From an uncultured Pseudomonadota bacterium (GTDB lineage Bacteria; Pseudomonadota; Gammaproteobacteria; Steroidobacterales; Steroidobacteraceae), in NCBI GenBank assembly GCA_903927005.1, contig CAIYLH010000131.1, forward strand, positions 1-62,250: 62,250 nt of DNA, written 5' to 3'. Below, piece after piece: positions 9,035-18,539 of this stretch (positions are counted from its first letter, which is position 1; every line of letters starts with the position of its first letter). Under the pieces are notes generated by a model. The model saw only the letters and a program-made list of their open reading frames with translations, ran no database searches and was not told the DNA's origin. Both the position numbers and the translations under genes were made by a program.

Positions 9035-10846
9035 TCAGCGGCTCCGGGATGGGCTCGACTGGGCCTCCAGAGCTTCCCAGCGCTCGAGCTTTTCCATCAG
9101 CAGTGTCTCTATCCGTGCGATATGCGCACCGTCTGCGGCGACCCGCTCGGCGTCGGCGTGCGGGTAGTCAGCTGCGGACAGACTGTCGGTTAGCGTGCGT
9201 TGCTCCAGTTCCAGGGCCTCGATCTCGCCAGGGAGCAGGTCCAGTGCGCGCTGGTCCTTGTAGGAAAGTTTGGCCTTGCTGCCCTTGGGTGCGGGTGCGC
9301 TCGCAGCGGTGGATGCCGGCTTCGACGCTTCGTTACGACCCGGACGCTGTGCAAGCCAGTCCGTGTAGCCACCGACGTACTCGTGCCAGCGGCCGTGGCC
9401 GAGCGGCGCGATCGTCTGCGTTACGACGTTATCGACGAAGGCCCGGTCATGACTGACCAAGAGCAGCGTGCCTGGGAAGTCCTGGATTGCCTGCTCAAGC
9501 AGTTCGAGCGACTCGATATCCAGGTCGTTCGTCGGTTCGTCCAGCACGAGCACGTTGGCGGGGCGTGCGAATAGCCGCGCCAGCAACAGGCGGTTGCGCT
9601 CGCCGCCGGAAAGGGCTCGCACCGGAGTGCCCGCTCGCTGGGGTGGGAATAGGAAATCCGCCAGATAGCTGGTGACGTGCTTGCGGTTGCCGTTGATCTC
9701 TATCCAGTCAGACCCGGGGCTCAAGGTTGCTGCCACGCTCTTGTCGAGGTCCAGCTGCTCGCGCATCTGGTCGAAGTAGGCGACCTGCACGTTACTGCCG
9801 AGTCGCGTACTGCCGCTGTCGGGAGCGAGGTCGCCGAGGATCAGCTTGATGAGCGTCGACTTGCCGGCGCCGTTCGGCCCCAGCAGTCCGATGCGGTCAC
9901 CGCGCATCACCGTCATCGACAGGTTGCTAACGACGAGGTTGTCGCCGAAGCGCTTGGTGACATCCTTAAGTTCCGCGACAAGCTTGCCGGAGCGCTCGCG
10001 CGAATCTATGGCCAGTTTGACGTTGCCGATCCGTTCCCGCCGATCCGAGCGTTCAACGCGCAGCGCCTCAAGCCGCTTTACGCGGCCTTCGTCGCGGGTG
10101 CGGCGAGCCTCGACGCCACGGCGTATCCAGACCTCTTCCTGCGCCCAGAACTTGTCGAATTTGCGATTGGCGACGGCTTCCGCCGCGAGTTCTTCGGTCT
10201 TTCGGCCGTTGTAGGCGGCGAAGTTGCCTGGGTAGGAGCGCAGCAAGCCGCGGTCCAGTTCGATGATCCGGGTCGCGACGCGATCGAGAAAATAGCGATC
10301 GTGGGTGACCAGCAGGACGGCGGGACCGTTGAGCAGGAGTTCCTCGAGCCGGCGGATGCCGTCGACGTCAAGGTGGTTGGTAGGCTCGTCCAGCAGTAGC
10401 AGCTCCGGATCCAGCGCCAATGCCAGAGCGAGCGCGCCACGTTTGCGTTCGCCACCAGAAGCACGCTCTGGGGAGACCTCGCCGGACAGCGAGAAGCGCT
10501 CCAGGAATTCGATGAGCCGTGCCTCGATGCGCCAACGCATCCGGTCGTCGTGCATGTCCTCGAGGCCGCCGCGCAGGCGCAGGCTTTCGAGCAGCGTCTC
10601 GGCCGGCGGCAGCACCGGCTCCTGCTCCACGGTCACGATTCTAAGTCCTGACTTCAGGTGCAGGTCGCCGTCCTCGAGCGGCACGCGGCGGGTAAGCACA
10701 CCTAACAGGGACGACTTGCCGGTTCCGTTGCGCCCGATTAGCCCGATCCGTTCGCCGTCGGCGATCGTCAGGTTGGCGCCGTCCAGCAGCGGCGTGAGCC
10801 CGTACGCGAGCTGGCCCTGGACTAGCGTAGCGAGCGTTACGGCCAC
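9035..10846 (-). CDS. uup: ABC-F family ATPase Uup
   Basis: Cytoplasmic tandem ABC ATPase without membrane domains, a ribosome- or DNA-associated factor of the ABC-F group. Both ABC units are complete: Walker A GRNGTGKSS and GPNGAGKST, signatures ASGGERKR and LSGGERNR, Walker B LLLDEPTNHLD and LVLDEPTNDLD. The linker is charged (RRTRDEGRVKRLEALRVER). The lysine- and glutamate-rich C-terminal extension after about residue 530 is the coiled-coil tail seen in Uup. I place the start at GTG 10846 (MAVTLATL) with AAGG upstream; a longer frame to 10921 would overlap the amidohydrolase gene and lacks family similarity. Confidence 0.93.
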   Translation of the reverse strand: MAVTLATLVQGQLAYGLTPLLDGANLTIADGERIGLIGRNGTGKSSLLGVLTRRVPLEDGDLHLKSGLRIVTVEQEPVLPPAETLLESLRLRGGLEDMHDDRMRWRIEARLIEFLERFSLSGEVSPERASGGERKRGALALALALDPELLLLDEPTNHLDVDGIRRLEELLLNGPAVLLVTHDRYFLDRVATRIIELDRGLLRSYPGNFAAYNGRKTEELAAEAVANRKFDKFWAQEEVWIRRGVEARRTRDEGRVKRLEALRVERSDRRERIGNVKLAIDSRERSGKLVAELKDVTKRFGDNLVVSNLSMTVMRGDRIGLLGPNGAGKSTLIKLILGDLAPDSGSTRLGSNVQVAYFDQMREQLDLDKSVAATLSPGSDWIEINGNRKHVTSYLADFLFPPQRAGTPVRALSGGERNRLLLARLFARPANVLVLDEPTNDLDIESLELLEQAIQDFPGTLLLVSHDRAFVDNVVTQTIAPLGHGRWHEYVGGYTDWLAQRPGRNEASKPASTAASAPAPKGSKAKLSYKDQRALDLLPGEIEALELEQRTLTDSLSAADYPHADAERVAADGAHIARIETLLMEKLERWEALEAQSSPSRSR

Positions 10847-10874
10847 TGCAGGGACCTTGTCGTGGCAGGTCGGT

Positions 10875-12185
10875 TCATCGGGCGACCACGGTAGCCGCAC
10901 CATGCTCGCGATAGATGACACCGCCCTTCATGACGAACTGTACGCGAGCAAATGCGGCGGGATCGGCGAGCGGATCGCCGTCGACGGCCACGAGGTCGGC
11001 GTAATGGCCTGACTGGACTGCCCCGATCTGATCCTGTGCGCCGAGCAGGTCGGCAGCTTCGTGCGTGGCGCTAAGCAGCGCGCGCGCAGGGCTCAGGCCG
11101 TTGTCGATCAGCAGCTTAAACTCGAGCAGGTGGTCGCCCTCGCCGATGTCGGTGCCGTAGGCGATGCGTACGCCAGACTTGACCGCCAACGGCAGGTTTC
11201 GCTTTGGCAGCAGGTCGTTGGCGAGTTCCTTCGGCGCTGTGCCTGGAGCGAGCAGATCGGGACGGTCCCGGGCGGTCGCGTAGAAAACGTCGAAGACCGT
11301 CAGGGTGGGTACGAGGAACGTCCCGTGGCTCTTCATCAGGGCGAGCGTTTCGGCGCTGGCGAACGAGCCGTGCTCGATCGAGTCGACGCCGGCACGCACC
11401 GCAGCTTCAATGGCGCCGGCTGGATAGGTGTGCGCAGCGACTTTCATGCCTAGCGAGTGCGCGGTTTCAACGGCGGCACGCATTTCTTCGTCGGTCATGA
11501 GCTGCTGGCGCGGGTCGTCGCCGGTCGAGGCGATGCCACCTGAGGGCATCAGCTTGATCAGGTTTGCGCCACGGCGCCGGTGCTCGCGCACGCGAAGGCG
11601 GGCTTCGGTTGCCGAGTCGACGCGGCCGTTGTCCCAGCCCGGGTGGGACAACGTCGCGTCCAGCCCGCTGCGTGCATCGCCGTGTCCGGCCGTTGGGCCG
11701 AGCGGCTCTAGCGAGACCCAGAGCCGCGGGCCGGTGATCTTGCCTGCATCAATCGCATGCTTGACTGCGACGCTGTCGTTGCCGCCGCCGACGTCGCGTG
11801 CACTGGTAAATCCCTGCTGCAGCATTTGCTGTGCGAATACCGCACCGTCGAAGGCGCGGTCGATGTCGGAGTGTGTGAGCCAGTCTTCGGTCGCGTTGAC
11901 CCGGCTTGGCAGCTTGGCGCCAATATGGATGTGGCAGTCGATGAAACCGGGCAGTACGGTGGCGTGCGTCAGATCGACGATCGCTGCGCCGGCGGGTGTC
12001 ACGTAGCCGTTGCGGACGGCGACGATCGTGTCGTCGTGGATCAGCACCGACACGGCGTGTTGCGGCGTTGCCCCGGTGCCGTCGTACAGAGTGCCGGCGT
12101 GGACGACGACGTCGCCCGCGAGGGCGGTGCCGCCGAGGAATGCGAGCGTCAGGGTGGCGTTTAGGAGAAAGTTAATGCGAGTCAC
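10875..12185 (-). CDS. Secreted amidohydrolase (imidazolonepropionase/prolidase-like)
   Basis: Metal-dependent hydrolase of the amidohydrolase superfamily, 436 residues. GTG start, Sec signal peptide (LLNATLTLAFLGGTALAGD), then the metal motif CHIHIG, a carbamylated-Lys region NLIKLMPSGG, AAHTYPAG, SIEHGS and GTDIGEG (terminal Asp). This pattern matches the Xaa-Pro dipeptidase/imidazolonepropionase-like group of secreted enzymes. Substrates in that group vary (dipeptides, N-acyl amino acids), so I do not assign one. Uup follows 28 bases downstream. Confidence 0.85.
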   Translation of the reverse strand: MTRINFLLNATLTLAFLGGTALAGDVVVHAGTLYDGTGATPQHAVSVLIHDDTIVAVRNGYVTPAGAAIVDLTHATVLPGFIDCHIHIGAKLPSRVNATEDWLTHSDIDRAFDGAVFAQQMLQQGFTSARDVGGGNDSVAVKHAIDAGKITGPRLWVSLEPLGPTAGHGDARSGLDATLSHPGWDNGRVDSATEARLRVREHRRRGANLIKLMPSGGIASTGDDPRQQLMTDEEMRAAVETAHSLGMKVAAHTYPAGAIEAAVRAGVDSIEHGSFASAETLALMKSHGTFLVPTLTVFDVFYATARDRPDLLAPGTAPKELANDLLPKRNLPLAVKSGVRIAYGTDIGEGDHLLEFKLLIDNGLSPARALLSATHEAADLLGAQDQIGAVQSGHYADLVAVDGDPLADPAAFARVQFVMKGGVIYREHGAATVVAR

Positions 12186-12273
12186 GGCGCACTCCAGCAG
12201 ACGGATTTGAGGAATATGCAGGCGCGCAAGCTACCACGTAGCGAGGTCCGCATGGCTGCCGCTGCCGTGTGAG

Positions 12274-12744
12274 TCAAGGCAGGTGCCCCAGTGGTAACCG
12301 GAGCGACTGTTTGAAGGTCTGTAGAGCGAGGCTGGATTTGACGTCGCGGACGCCGGGAATCCTTAGCAGTGAGCGCAATACGATATTGCTCAGCGACTCA
12401 AGGTCAGCCGTCAGCACCTGCAGCATGAAGTCATGGTCGCCCGTGGTGGCGTGGCAGCTGACTACCTCGTCGAGGGCGGCAAGGGCTTCGTTGAAGCGCT
12501 CAATGTTCTCGTCTGTATGTCGTTCCAGTTTTACCTGCACGAAGGCGCGTACGCCGAGGCCGAGCCGCGCCGGGTCGATTTGCGCGGCATAGCCCTGAAT
12601 GATGCCCGCTTCCTCGAGCTGACGAATTCGGCGGGCGCAGGGCGTGGGGGATAAGCCGACCCGTTCCGCCAGCTCGACGACCGGACGGCGGCCGTCCTGC
12701 TGCAGCTCGGCCAGTAGGCGCACATCGACGTTATCGAGTTTCAT
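12274..12744 (-). CDS. Lrp/AsnC family transcriptional regulator (BkdR-like position)
   Basis: 156 residues with an N-terminal winged HTH (DVRLLAELQQDGRRPVVELAERVGLSPTPCARRI across its segments) and a C-terminal RAM ligand domain (CHATTGDHDFMLQVL). It is transcribed divergently from the branched-chain 2-oxoacid dehydrogenase genes with 136 bases between. This is the arrangement of BkdR, an Lrp-type activator of bkd operons that senses branched-chain amino acids. The regulatory role here is inferred from position. Confidence 0.9.
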   Translation of the reverse strand: MKLDNVDVRLLAELQQDGRRPVVELAERVGLSPTPCARRIRQLEEAGIIQGYAAQIDPARLGLGVRAFVQVKLERHTDENIERFNEALAALDEVVSCHATTGDHDFMLQVLTADLESLSNIVLRSLLRIPGVRDVKSSLALQTFKQSLRLPLGHLP

Positions 12745-12880
12745 GGATTAAATCACTATGAAAAGCATCATTATTAGAGAATAGCACCACTAATATTTTT
12801 TATTTAAGGGCATTTTGCTCATTTTCTCTCAAGAATGGCTCTTAGGATGGTGCTCGCGGGGCGGTACCCGTTGGTGACTG
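12745..12880. promoter_or_regulatory. AT-rich divergent control region, lrp / bkd
   Basis: A strikingly AT-rich stretch (roughly 12747-12835, with TTATTAGAGAATA and AATATTTTTTATTT) in an otherwise GC-rich window, between the divergent lrp-type gene and the E1 gene. Lrp-family proteins bind AT-rich DNA, so it is the likely shared promoter and operator. Exact hexamers are not assigned. Confidence 0.6.
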
Positions 12881-14974
12881 ATGAACGCGCTTTCTGCTCT
12901 TCGGTTTGTGCCGGCAGTTGCCCCGCCAGTGGATTGGCAGCGGGTTCTGGCGATCGTGCTGCGCTCCCGTGCGCTTGATGACCTAGAGGAATCGCGCCTG
13001 CTGCCAGCGCGCAAGGTGCTTTATCAATTCAGCGCCCGAGGCCATGACGTCACGCAGGCCTTGCTGGGCCGCTGTCTGACTGGGCCGAGCGATGGTGTGG
13101 CTGTCTATTACCGTTCGCGGCCGTTGGTAATGGCGTTAGGTCTCAGCGTTGAGCAGGCGTTGGCATCGACGATGATGCGTGTTGGCAGCGTCAGTGCAGG
13201 CCGTGACATAGGTGTTGTTTTCAACCTGCCGCAACGCAACGGGCCGTGCGTGTTGCCGGCCTGCGGTGGTGTTGGTACGCAGTACACGCCTGCTGTCGGC
13301 TGGGCTCAGGCGCTGGTCTATCGTGCGAGTGAATTGGGCGACAAGGCCGCGGCGGCCAGTATTGCCGTCGTTCATGGCGGTGAGGCGTCCACTGCCAGCA
13401 GTGGTTTTTGGGCGGCTCTGAATATTGCGACCACGCAGCGCCTGCCGATGTTGTTTTACATTGAGGACAACGGTTACGGGATCTCTGTGCCTGCGGGGTT
13501 GCAGACTCCCGGCGGCAATGTGGCAGCGAATTTGCAGGCCTTCCAGGGACTGACGGTCTACGACGGTGATGGGGCGGATCCGCTGGCCGCCGCGCGGCTG
13601 ATCGCCGCGGCGGTGGAAAAGGTGAGGACGCGTCGTGAGCCGGTGTTACTGCGCCTGACCGTGCCGCGGCTAGCGGGACATTCGGGGCAGGATACGCAGG
13701 CGTACAAGTCCGGCGCTGAAATCGCTCATGAGCGTGAGCGCGACCCACTGCAAGCGCTACAGGAGGCGCTGGTGCCGGCGCAGATGAGCTCCGAGGCATG
13801 GCGACGGCTGGAAGAGGAGGCCTGTTTAGAGGTCGACAACGCCTTGCAGCGTGTAGAGGCGTCTGGCTATCCGGATCCATTGACTGCAACTGAGTATGTA
13901 TATAGCAAGACGGGCCTAGCCGACAGCGTTCAGCATCAGGGGGGGCTGCGGGGGGAGGGAATCTCCCCACGTCCCGGGGTGACTGTGCCGGTATCGGAAG
14001 GCCCACGAATCAACATGGTTGAGGCCATTCGCCGCACGCTCGGCCATGAGCTTGCAGTGAATCCGCGGATGCTGGTGTTCGGTGAGGACGTTGGACGCAA
14101 AGGTGGCGTTCATGCCGCCACGTTGGGATTGCAGGAACGCTTCGGCGTCGAGCGGGTTTTCGATACCAGCTTGTCGGAAGAGGGAATTGTGGGTCGGGCG
14201 GTCGGCATGGCCTTGGCCGGTCTGTTGCCTGTACCGGAGATTCAGTTCCGCAAGTACGCCGATCCGGCCACCGAGCAACTCAACGACTGCGGCACCTTGC
14301 GCTGGCGTACCGCTAATCGCTTCGCTGCACCGATGGTCGTGCGCATGCCGGGGGGGTATTTTAAGTGCGGTGATCCCTGGCACAGCCAGTCAAACGAGGT
14401 GCAGTTTGTACATGCGATAGGCTGGCGAGTTGCGATGCCGTCCAATGCCGAAGATGCCGTTGGCCTGCTGCGTAGTGCGCTGCGCGGCAACGATCCGGTG
14501 ATCTTCTTCGAGCATCGGGCCATGCTCGACGCGGCGTGGGCTCGCCGTCCCTACCCGGGTGACGAGTACCTCGTGCCGTTCGGCGAGGCTCGCGTACTGC
14601 GCAAGGGCGGTACCCTGACCGTCGTATCGTGGGGAGCGATGGTGGAGCGATGCGTACAGGCGGCCCAGGATACCGGCATAGACGCAGAGTTGATCGATCT
14701 AAGGACGTTGGCGCCGTGGGATCGGGACTGCGTGCTCGCGTCCGTACGAAAGACCCGCCGCTGCTTGATTGTGCATGAAGACAACCTGACGGCTGGCTTC
14801 GGCGCCGAGATCGCCGCTGTGCTCGTAAAAGACGCGTTCTTCGATCTGGATGCTCCGGTGGAGCGTCTGGCGATGCCAGACGTGCCGAGTCCGCACAGCC
14901 CAGTGCTGCTGGCAGCGGTGTTGCCGGGAGTCACGGCAATCAGCCGTGCGATGCGCGAACTGGCAGCGGTGTAA
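12881..14974 (+). CDS. bkdA: Fused alpha-beta E1 of a branched-chain 2-oxoacid dehydrogenase
   Basis: Thiamin-diphosphate-dependent E1 that decarboxylates 2-oxoacids and acylates the lipoyl group of E2. The 697-residue chain joins an alpha-like half (about 1-340; FSARGHDVTQALLG, IEDNGYGISVP) to a beta-like half (about 365-697; VFGEDVGRKGGVHAAT, EIQFRKYADPATEQL, VRMPGG). Such fusions are known. The usual GDG of the ThDP/Mg motif reads GEA here (GGEASTASSGFWAALN), while the distal Asn (EDNGYG) is kept. It is followed 4 bases later by E2. No E3 gene is in the window. Branched-chain specificity is inferred from the Lrp-type neighbour. Confidence 0.87.
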   Translation: MNALSALRFVPAVAPPVDWQRVLAIVLRSRALDDLEESRLLPARKVLYQFSARGHDVTQALLGRCLTGPSDGVAVYYRSRPLVMALGLSVEQALASTMMRVGSVSAGRDIGVVFNLPQRNGPCVLPACGGVGTQYTPAVGWAQALVYRASELGDKAAAASIAVVHGGEASTASSGFWAALNIATTQRLPMLFYIEDNGYGISVPAGLQTPGGNVAANLQAFQGLTVYDGDGADPLAAARLIAAAVEKVRTRREPVLLRLTVPRLAGHSGQDTQAYKSGAEIAHERERDPLQALQEALVPAQMSSEAWRRLEEEACLEVDNALQRVEASGYPDPLTATEYVYSKTGLADSVQHQGGLRGEGISPRPGVTVPVSEGPRINMVEAIRRTLGHELAVNPRMLVFGEDVGRKGGVHAATLGLQERFGVERVFDTSLSEEGIVGRAVGMALAGLLPVPEIQFRKYADPATEQLNDCGTLRWRTANRFAAPMVVRMPGGYFKCGDPWHSQSNEVQFVHAIGWRVAMPSNAEDAVGLLRSALRGNDPVIFFEHRAMLDAAWARRPYPGDEYLVPFGEARVLRKGGTLTVVSWGAMVERCVQAAQDTGIDAELIDLRTLAPWDRDCVLASVRKTRRCLIVHEDNLTAGFGAEIAAVLVKDAFFDLDAPVERLAMPDVPSPHSPVLLAAVLPGVTAISRAMRELAAV

Positions 14975-14978
14975 AAAC

Positions 14979-16145
14979 ATGCTGACCGAGCTGCGTGCAC
15001 TTGATCAGCAGGTCGTCGGCACCGGCTCGCTGCTGTTGCGCTGGCTCAAGCAAGTTGGCGCGCCGGTAGGGTTGGACGAACCGTTGCTGGAAATTGAAAC
15101 CGACAAGGTCACGGTGGAAATTTGCTCGCCGATCGCGGGCACACTGCACGAAATATTGAAGGAGCCAGAGTCGTCCGTCGCTACGGGCGATCTGCTCGCA
15201 CGCATCGACTCGAGCGAGGTGAAAGCGCCCGTATCAGCGACTGGCACGAGTGTTGCCCCGTTGCCAGCACAACCGCAGGCCCCACCCCTGCGCACGCGCG
15301 GCCTTAGCCCCGCCGTCCGTCGGTTGCTTTCCGAACATCATCTGGAGCCGGCTGAAGTCAGCGGCACTGGTCTCGGCGGGCGTCTTACTGCAACTGATGT
15401 GGTTGCCTATCTGCGGCAGCGGCCGGTATATGAGGCGCCTGAAGACGAGATGCGATTGGTCCCGCACACGCCGATGCGCCGCCGGATAGCGGCGCACATG
15501 GTAGAGAGCCTCCTGCGCGTCGCGCCCCACGTGACAACCGTCTTTGAGGCAGACCTCGGCGCGGTGCTTAAGCATCGCGAGCGGCATCGTGCCGACTTCG
15601 AGCGGCGTGGCGTGCCATTGACGCTGACGGCGTACTTTGCCTGTGCATGCGTCGACGCCATACGCGCCGTGCCTGAAGTGAATGCGCGGTGGACCGACAC
15701 CGCGACCGAGATTTACAGGAGCCTGCATCTGGGAATCGCAATGGCGCTGGCAGAGCGCGGCCTGCTGGTGCCCGTTGTACGCGACGTAGATATGCTTACG
15801 CTGAGTGAATTCGCGGCGCGCTTAGCCGCGCTCACGGCAAGAGCTCGCGGCGGCAAGCTTGTGCCGTCAGACGTGCAGGGAGGGACGTTTACGATCTCGA
15901 ATCATGGCGTCAGCGGCAGTCTTGTCGCAGCCCCGATCGTCATTCACCAACCGCAGGCCGCGATCCTCGGCATTGGTCGGGTCCAAAAGCGCGTTGTCGT
16001 GATAGAGCATGAGGGCGTGGATTCGATAGCGATCCGGCCGCGTTGCTACGTTTCGCTGACAATTGACCACCGCGTTCTCGATGGCGAGAGGGCGAACCTC
16101 TTTCTCGCTACGCTGGTCAAACGCCTTGAGAGCTGGTCCGATTGA
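14979..16145 (+). CDS. bkdB: Dihydrolipoyl acyltransferase E2 of the 2-oxoacid dehydrogenase
   Basis: 388 residues. One lipoyl domain at 1-75 with lipoyl-Lys K43 in EIETDKVTVEI, a Pro/Ala linker, a peripheral subunit-binding domain (LSPAVRRLLSEHHLEP, about 110-145), then the acyltransferase core ending in DHRVLDGE (H364, D368 catalytic). The ATG at 14979 gives the correct lipoyl-domain start. It transfers the acyl group made by the fused E1 to CoA. Confidence 0.92.
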   Translation: MLTELRALDQQVVGTGSLLLRWLKQVGAPVGLDEPLLEIETDKVTVEICSPIAGTLHEILKEPESSVATGDLLARIDSSEVKAPVSATGTSVAPLPAQPQAPPLRTRGLSPAVRRLLSEHHLEPAEVSGTGLGGRLTATDVVAYLRQRPVYEAPEDEMRLVPHTPMRRRIAAHMVESLLRVAPHVTTVFEADLGAVLKHRERHRADFERRGVPLTLTAYFACACVDAIRAVPEVNARWTDTATEIYRSLHLGIAMALAERGLLVPVVRDVDMLTLSEFAARLAALTARARGGKLVPSDVQGGTFTISNHGVSGSLVAAPIVIHQPQAAILGIGRVQKRVVVIEHEGVDSIAIRPRCYVSLTIDHRVLDGERANLFLATLVKRLESWSD

Positions 16146-16229
16146 CGGGGGATGGCGCCGCGCTGCGCGCAGCGCCATCATGTAACGTCGGCATGGGTGC
16201 CGGTTGGGCGAGCGTAGGGGAGGTTTACC

Positions 16230-16667
16230 GTGAGAACCGATGGCGCAGCGGGCGAGGGTCGCTGCACGCCTGATTCCGCTGATCCCGCGTCGCGTGCGCT
16301 CAGCATCCGCATTGACCTGCTCGGCCCTGGCACCTGTACCGCACGGATGGTGGTGCGCGCCGACATGCTCAATGCGCAGGCGACATGTCATGGCGGCATG
16401 CTTTTTATGCTGGCCGACAGTGCGGTAGGCCACGCCAGTAATTTTGCCGATGGACCGGCAGTGGCCGCAGGGGCCTCGATCGAGTATCTCGCACCTGCTT
16501 ACGCGGGCGACGAATTGACAGCAACTGCGTCTTCCCGCTGGCAGGAGGGACGCGGTGCCGTTTACGATGTGCTGGTCAGCAATCAGGCTGGCCAACTGAT
16601 AGCGATGCTTCGCTGTCGCTCACGTCGTGTGGGCGAGCGCGGATTCGCGTCCCCGGATCGACCATGA
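16230..16667 (+). CDS. PaaI-type hotdog thioesterase
   Basis: 145 residues with the hotdog signature [20 protein letters not shown], matching PaaI-like acyl-CoA thioesterases. The GTG start is preceded by AGGGGAGG at good spacing. Its stop overlaps the thiolase ATG (ATGA). In phenylacetate degradation PaaI rescues CoA from dead-end intermediates, but no paa oxygenase or ring-opening genes are here, so the substrate is open. Confidence 0.87.
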   Translation: MRTDGAAGEGRCTPDSADPASRALSIRIDLLGPGTCTARMVVRADMLNAQATCHGGMLFMLADSAVGHASNFADGPAVAAGASIEYLAPAYAGDELTATASSRWQEGRGAVYDVLVSNQAGQLIAMLRCRSRRVGERGFASPDRP

Positions 16668-17869
16668 CTGACGCTTATATTTGCGATGCCGTCCGCACCC
16701 CCATCGGCCGTTATGGCGGTGCGCTCGCCGCGCTGCGGGTTGACGACCTGGCCGCAGCACCGATACGGGCGTTGATGGCACGTAATGCCGCTGTCGACTG
16801 GACTTGTGTTGACGACGTCGTGTTTGGCTGCGCAAACCAAGCCGGCGAGGACAATCGCAACGTGGCGCGGACGGCCCTGCTGCTGGCGGGTCTGCCGACC
16901 GCAGTGCCCGGCGTGACCCTCAATCGCCTGTGTGGTTCCGGGCTCGACGCCCTCGCGACCGCCGCGCGGATGATCCGCACCGGCGAGGCAGATCTCGTCG
17001 TCGCTGGCGGTGTCGAGGGGATGAGCCGCGCCCCGTTCGTCATCGGCAAGGGCGATGTGCCATTTGCGCGCGATGTGCAGATGTACGATACGACCATGGG
17101 CTGGCGCTTCGTCAACCCGTTGCTGAAAAAGCAGTACGGCGTCGAATCAATGCCGGAAACGGCTGAGAATGTTGCGGCCGAGCACGGCGTCTCGCGGCTC
17201 GACCAGGACGCCTTTGCGCTGCGTAGTCAGCAACGAGCGCTGCTGGCGCAGGCGGATGGGACTTTCGCCGCTGAGATCGTCCCGGTCACGATCCCGGTGC
17301 GCCGTGGAGATCCCGTAATCGTGGAGCGTGATGAGCATCCGCGCTCCACCTCCGCTGAAGCGTTGGCCCGTCTGCCAGCCGCGTTCCGTGTTGGCGGCAC
17401 CATCACCGCGGGCAATGCCTCTGGTATCAACGATGGCGCCTGTGCGTTACTCGTAGCGAGCGAGGCGGCGATTCTGCGCCATGGCCTGACGCCGCGGGCG
17501 CGGGTCGTCGGCGCTGCAGTGGCTGGTGTTGAGCCTAGGGTCATGGGGGTAGGTCCGGTGCCGGCAACGCACAAGCTGCTTGCCCGACTCGGCCTGTCGG
17601 TCGGGGAGCTGGATGTGATCGAGGTCAATGAGGCGTTTGCCGCCCAGGCCCTGGCTGTGCTGCGTGGGCTCGGCATTCCCGACGATGCGGCCAACGTCAA
17701 CCGCCACGGTGGCGCGATTGCACTCGGGCACCCGCTGGGCATGAGCGGCGCCCGTCTGGCAACGACCTCCACCTACCAGCTGCAGCGCACCGGCGGCCGC
17801 TACGCGCTATGTACGATGTGCATTGGAGTGGGTCAGGGCATTGCGCTGGTGCTCGAGAGGGTTGGCTGA
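16664..17869 (+). CDS. Thiolase, 3-oxoadipyl-CoA type (PcaF/PaaJ-like)
   Basis: 401 residues. Nucleophile C90 in NRLCGSG, H356 in [16 protein letters not shown] and C386 in [10 protein letters not shown] complete the thiolase active site. Features such as [10 protein letters not shown] and SGINDGA match beta-ketoadipyl-CoA thiolases (3-oxoadipyl-CoA + CoA to succinyl-CoA + acetyl-CoA). General acetyl-CoA acyltransferase activity cannot be excluded. It is coupled to the thioesterase and downstream of the bkd genes. Confidence 0.88.
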   Translation: MTDAYICDAVRTPIGRYGGALAALRVDDLAAAPIRALMARNAAVDWTCVDDVVFGCANQAGEDNRNVARTALLLAGLPTAVPGVTLNRLCGSGLDALATAARMIRTGEADLVVAGGVEGMSRAPFVIGKGDVPFARDVQMYDTTMGWRFVNPLLKKQYGVESMPETAENVAAEHGVSRLDQDAFALRSQQRALLAQADGTFAAEIVPVTIPVRRGDPVIVERDEHPRSTSAEALARLPAAFRVGGTITAGNASGINDGACALLVASEAAILRHGLTPRARVVGAAVAGVEPRVMGVGPVPATHKLLARLGLSVGELDVIEVNEAFAAQALAVLRGLGIPDDAANVNRHGGAIALGHPLGMSGARLATTSTYQLQRTGGRYALCTMCIGVGQGIALVLERVG

Positions 17870-17999
17870 TCAGGGGACGTTGACTACACAGCGCCCGCCC
17901 GTCTAACGTGCCTGCCTCGCCGTACCGTGGCATTTCCCTATTGGTTGGCGCTGTGCGCCCCGTCCGGGCCGGTGGTGCGCGCAAGAGGATACGTTGCAG

Positions 18000-18539
18000 A
18001 TGGATCCAGCTCTCGGCACTCTGATCGACGCCGCCAACGCCTTGTTGCTCGGGCAGGCGGCCCTGCACAAGTTGCGCTCGCCTGCGAGGTTTGCTGCGAC
18101 ATTCGAGGCCTACCGGATCCTGCCGCGGCTATTTGCGCGTGTTGCTGGCTACGTGGTGCCGTCACTCGAACTGGCAGTGGCGCTGGCGTTGCTGCTACCG
18201 ATGACTCGCACAGCGGCCGCCGCCGCCGGCGTTGTGTTACTGCTCACCTATGCGCTGGCGATCGGCGTCAATCTTGCGCGCCGGCGTATCGATTTGGATT
18301 GTGGCTGTGCCGGGCCTGCCGATCGGCGGCCGATCGCCATGTGGATGGTGTGGCGTAACCTGTTTCTCGCGCTGCTGCTGGGGAGCACGCTGTTGCCATG
18401 GTCGGAGCGTTCGTTGACGGGCACTGACGCCGTTACGATCGTTGGCGGACTGCTGGCCGCGACGTTTTTATACGCAGCGCTCGATCGTTTGCTGGGTCAG
18501 GTAATGCCGCGCACCGCGGCGTTACGGAGAGGTCTATGA
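18000..18539 (+). CDS. mauE: MauE-like membrane protein (TTQ amine dehydrogenase maturation)
   Basis: Integral membrane protein with four to five hydrophobic segments of the DoxX/MauE fold and the cysteine motif LDCGCAG (about residue 100) typical of MauE. MauE and MauD are needed for disulfide formation and stability of the TTQ-bearing small subunit of amine dehydrogenases. ATG at 18000 or TTG at 17994 could start it, with AGAGG upstream of both. Its stop overlaps the mauD ATG. The structural genes aauB-aauA are about 16 kb away in this window. Confidence 0.8.
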   Translation: MDPALGTLIDAANALLLGQAALHKLRSPARFAATFEAYRILPRLFARVAGYVVPSLELAVALALLLPMTRTAAAAAGVVLLLTYALAIGVNLARRRIDLDCGCAGPADRRPIAMWMVWRNLFLALLLGSTLLPWSERSLTGTDAVTIVGGLLAATFLYAALDRLLGQVMPRTAALRRGL

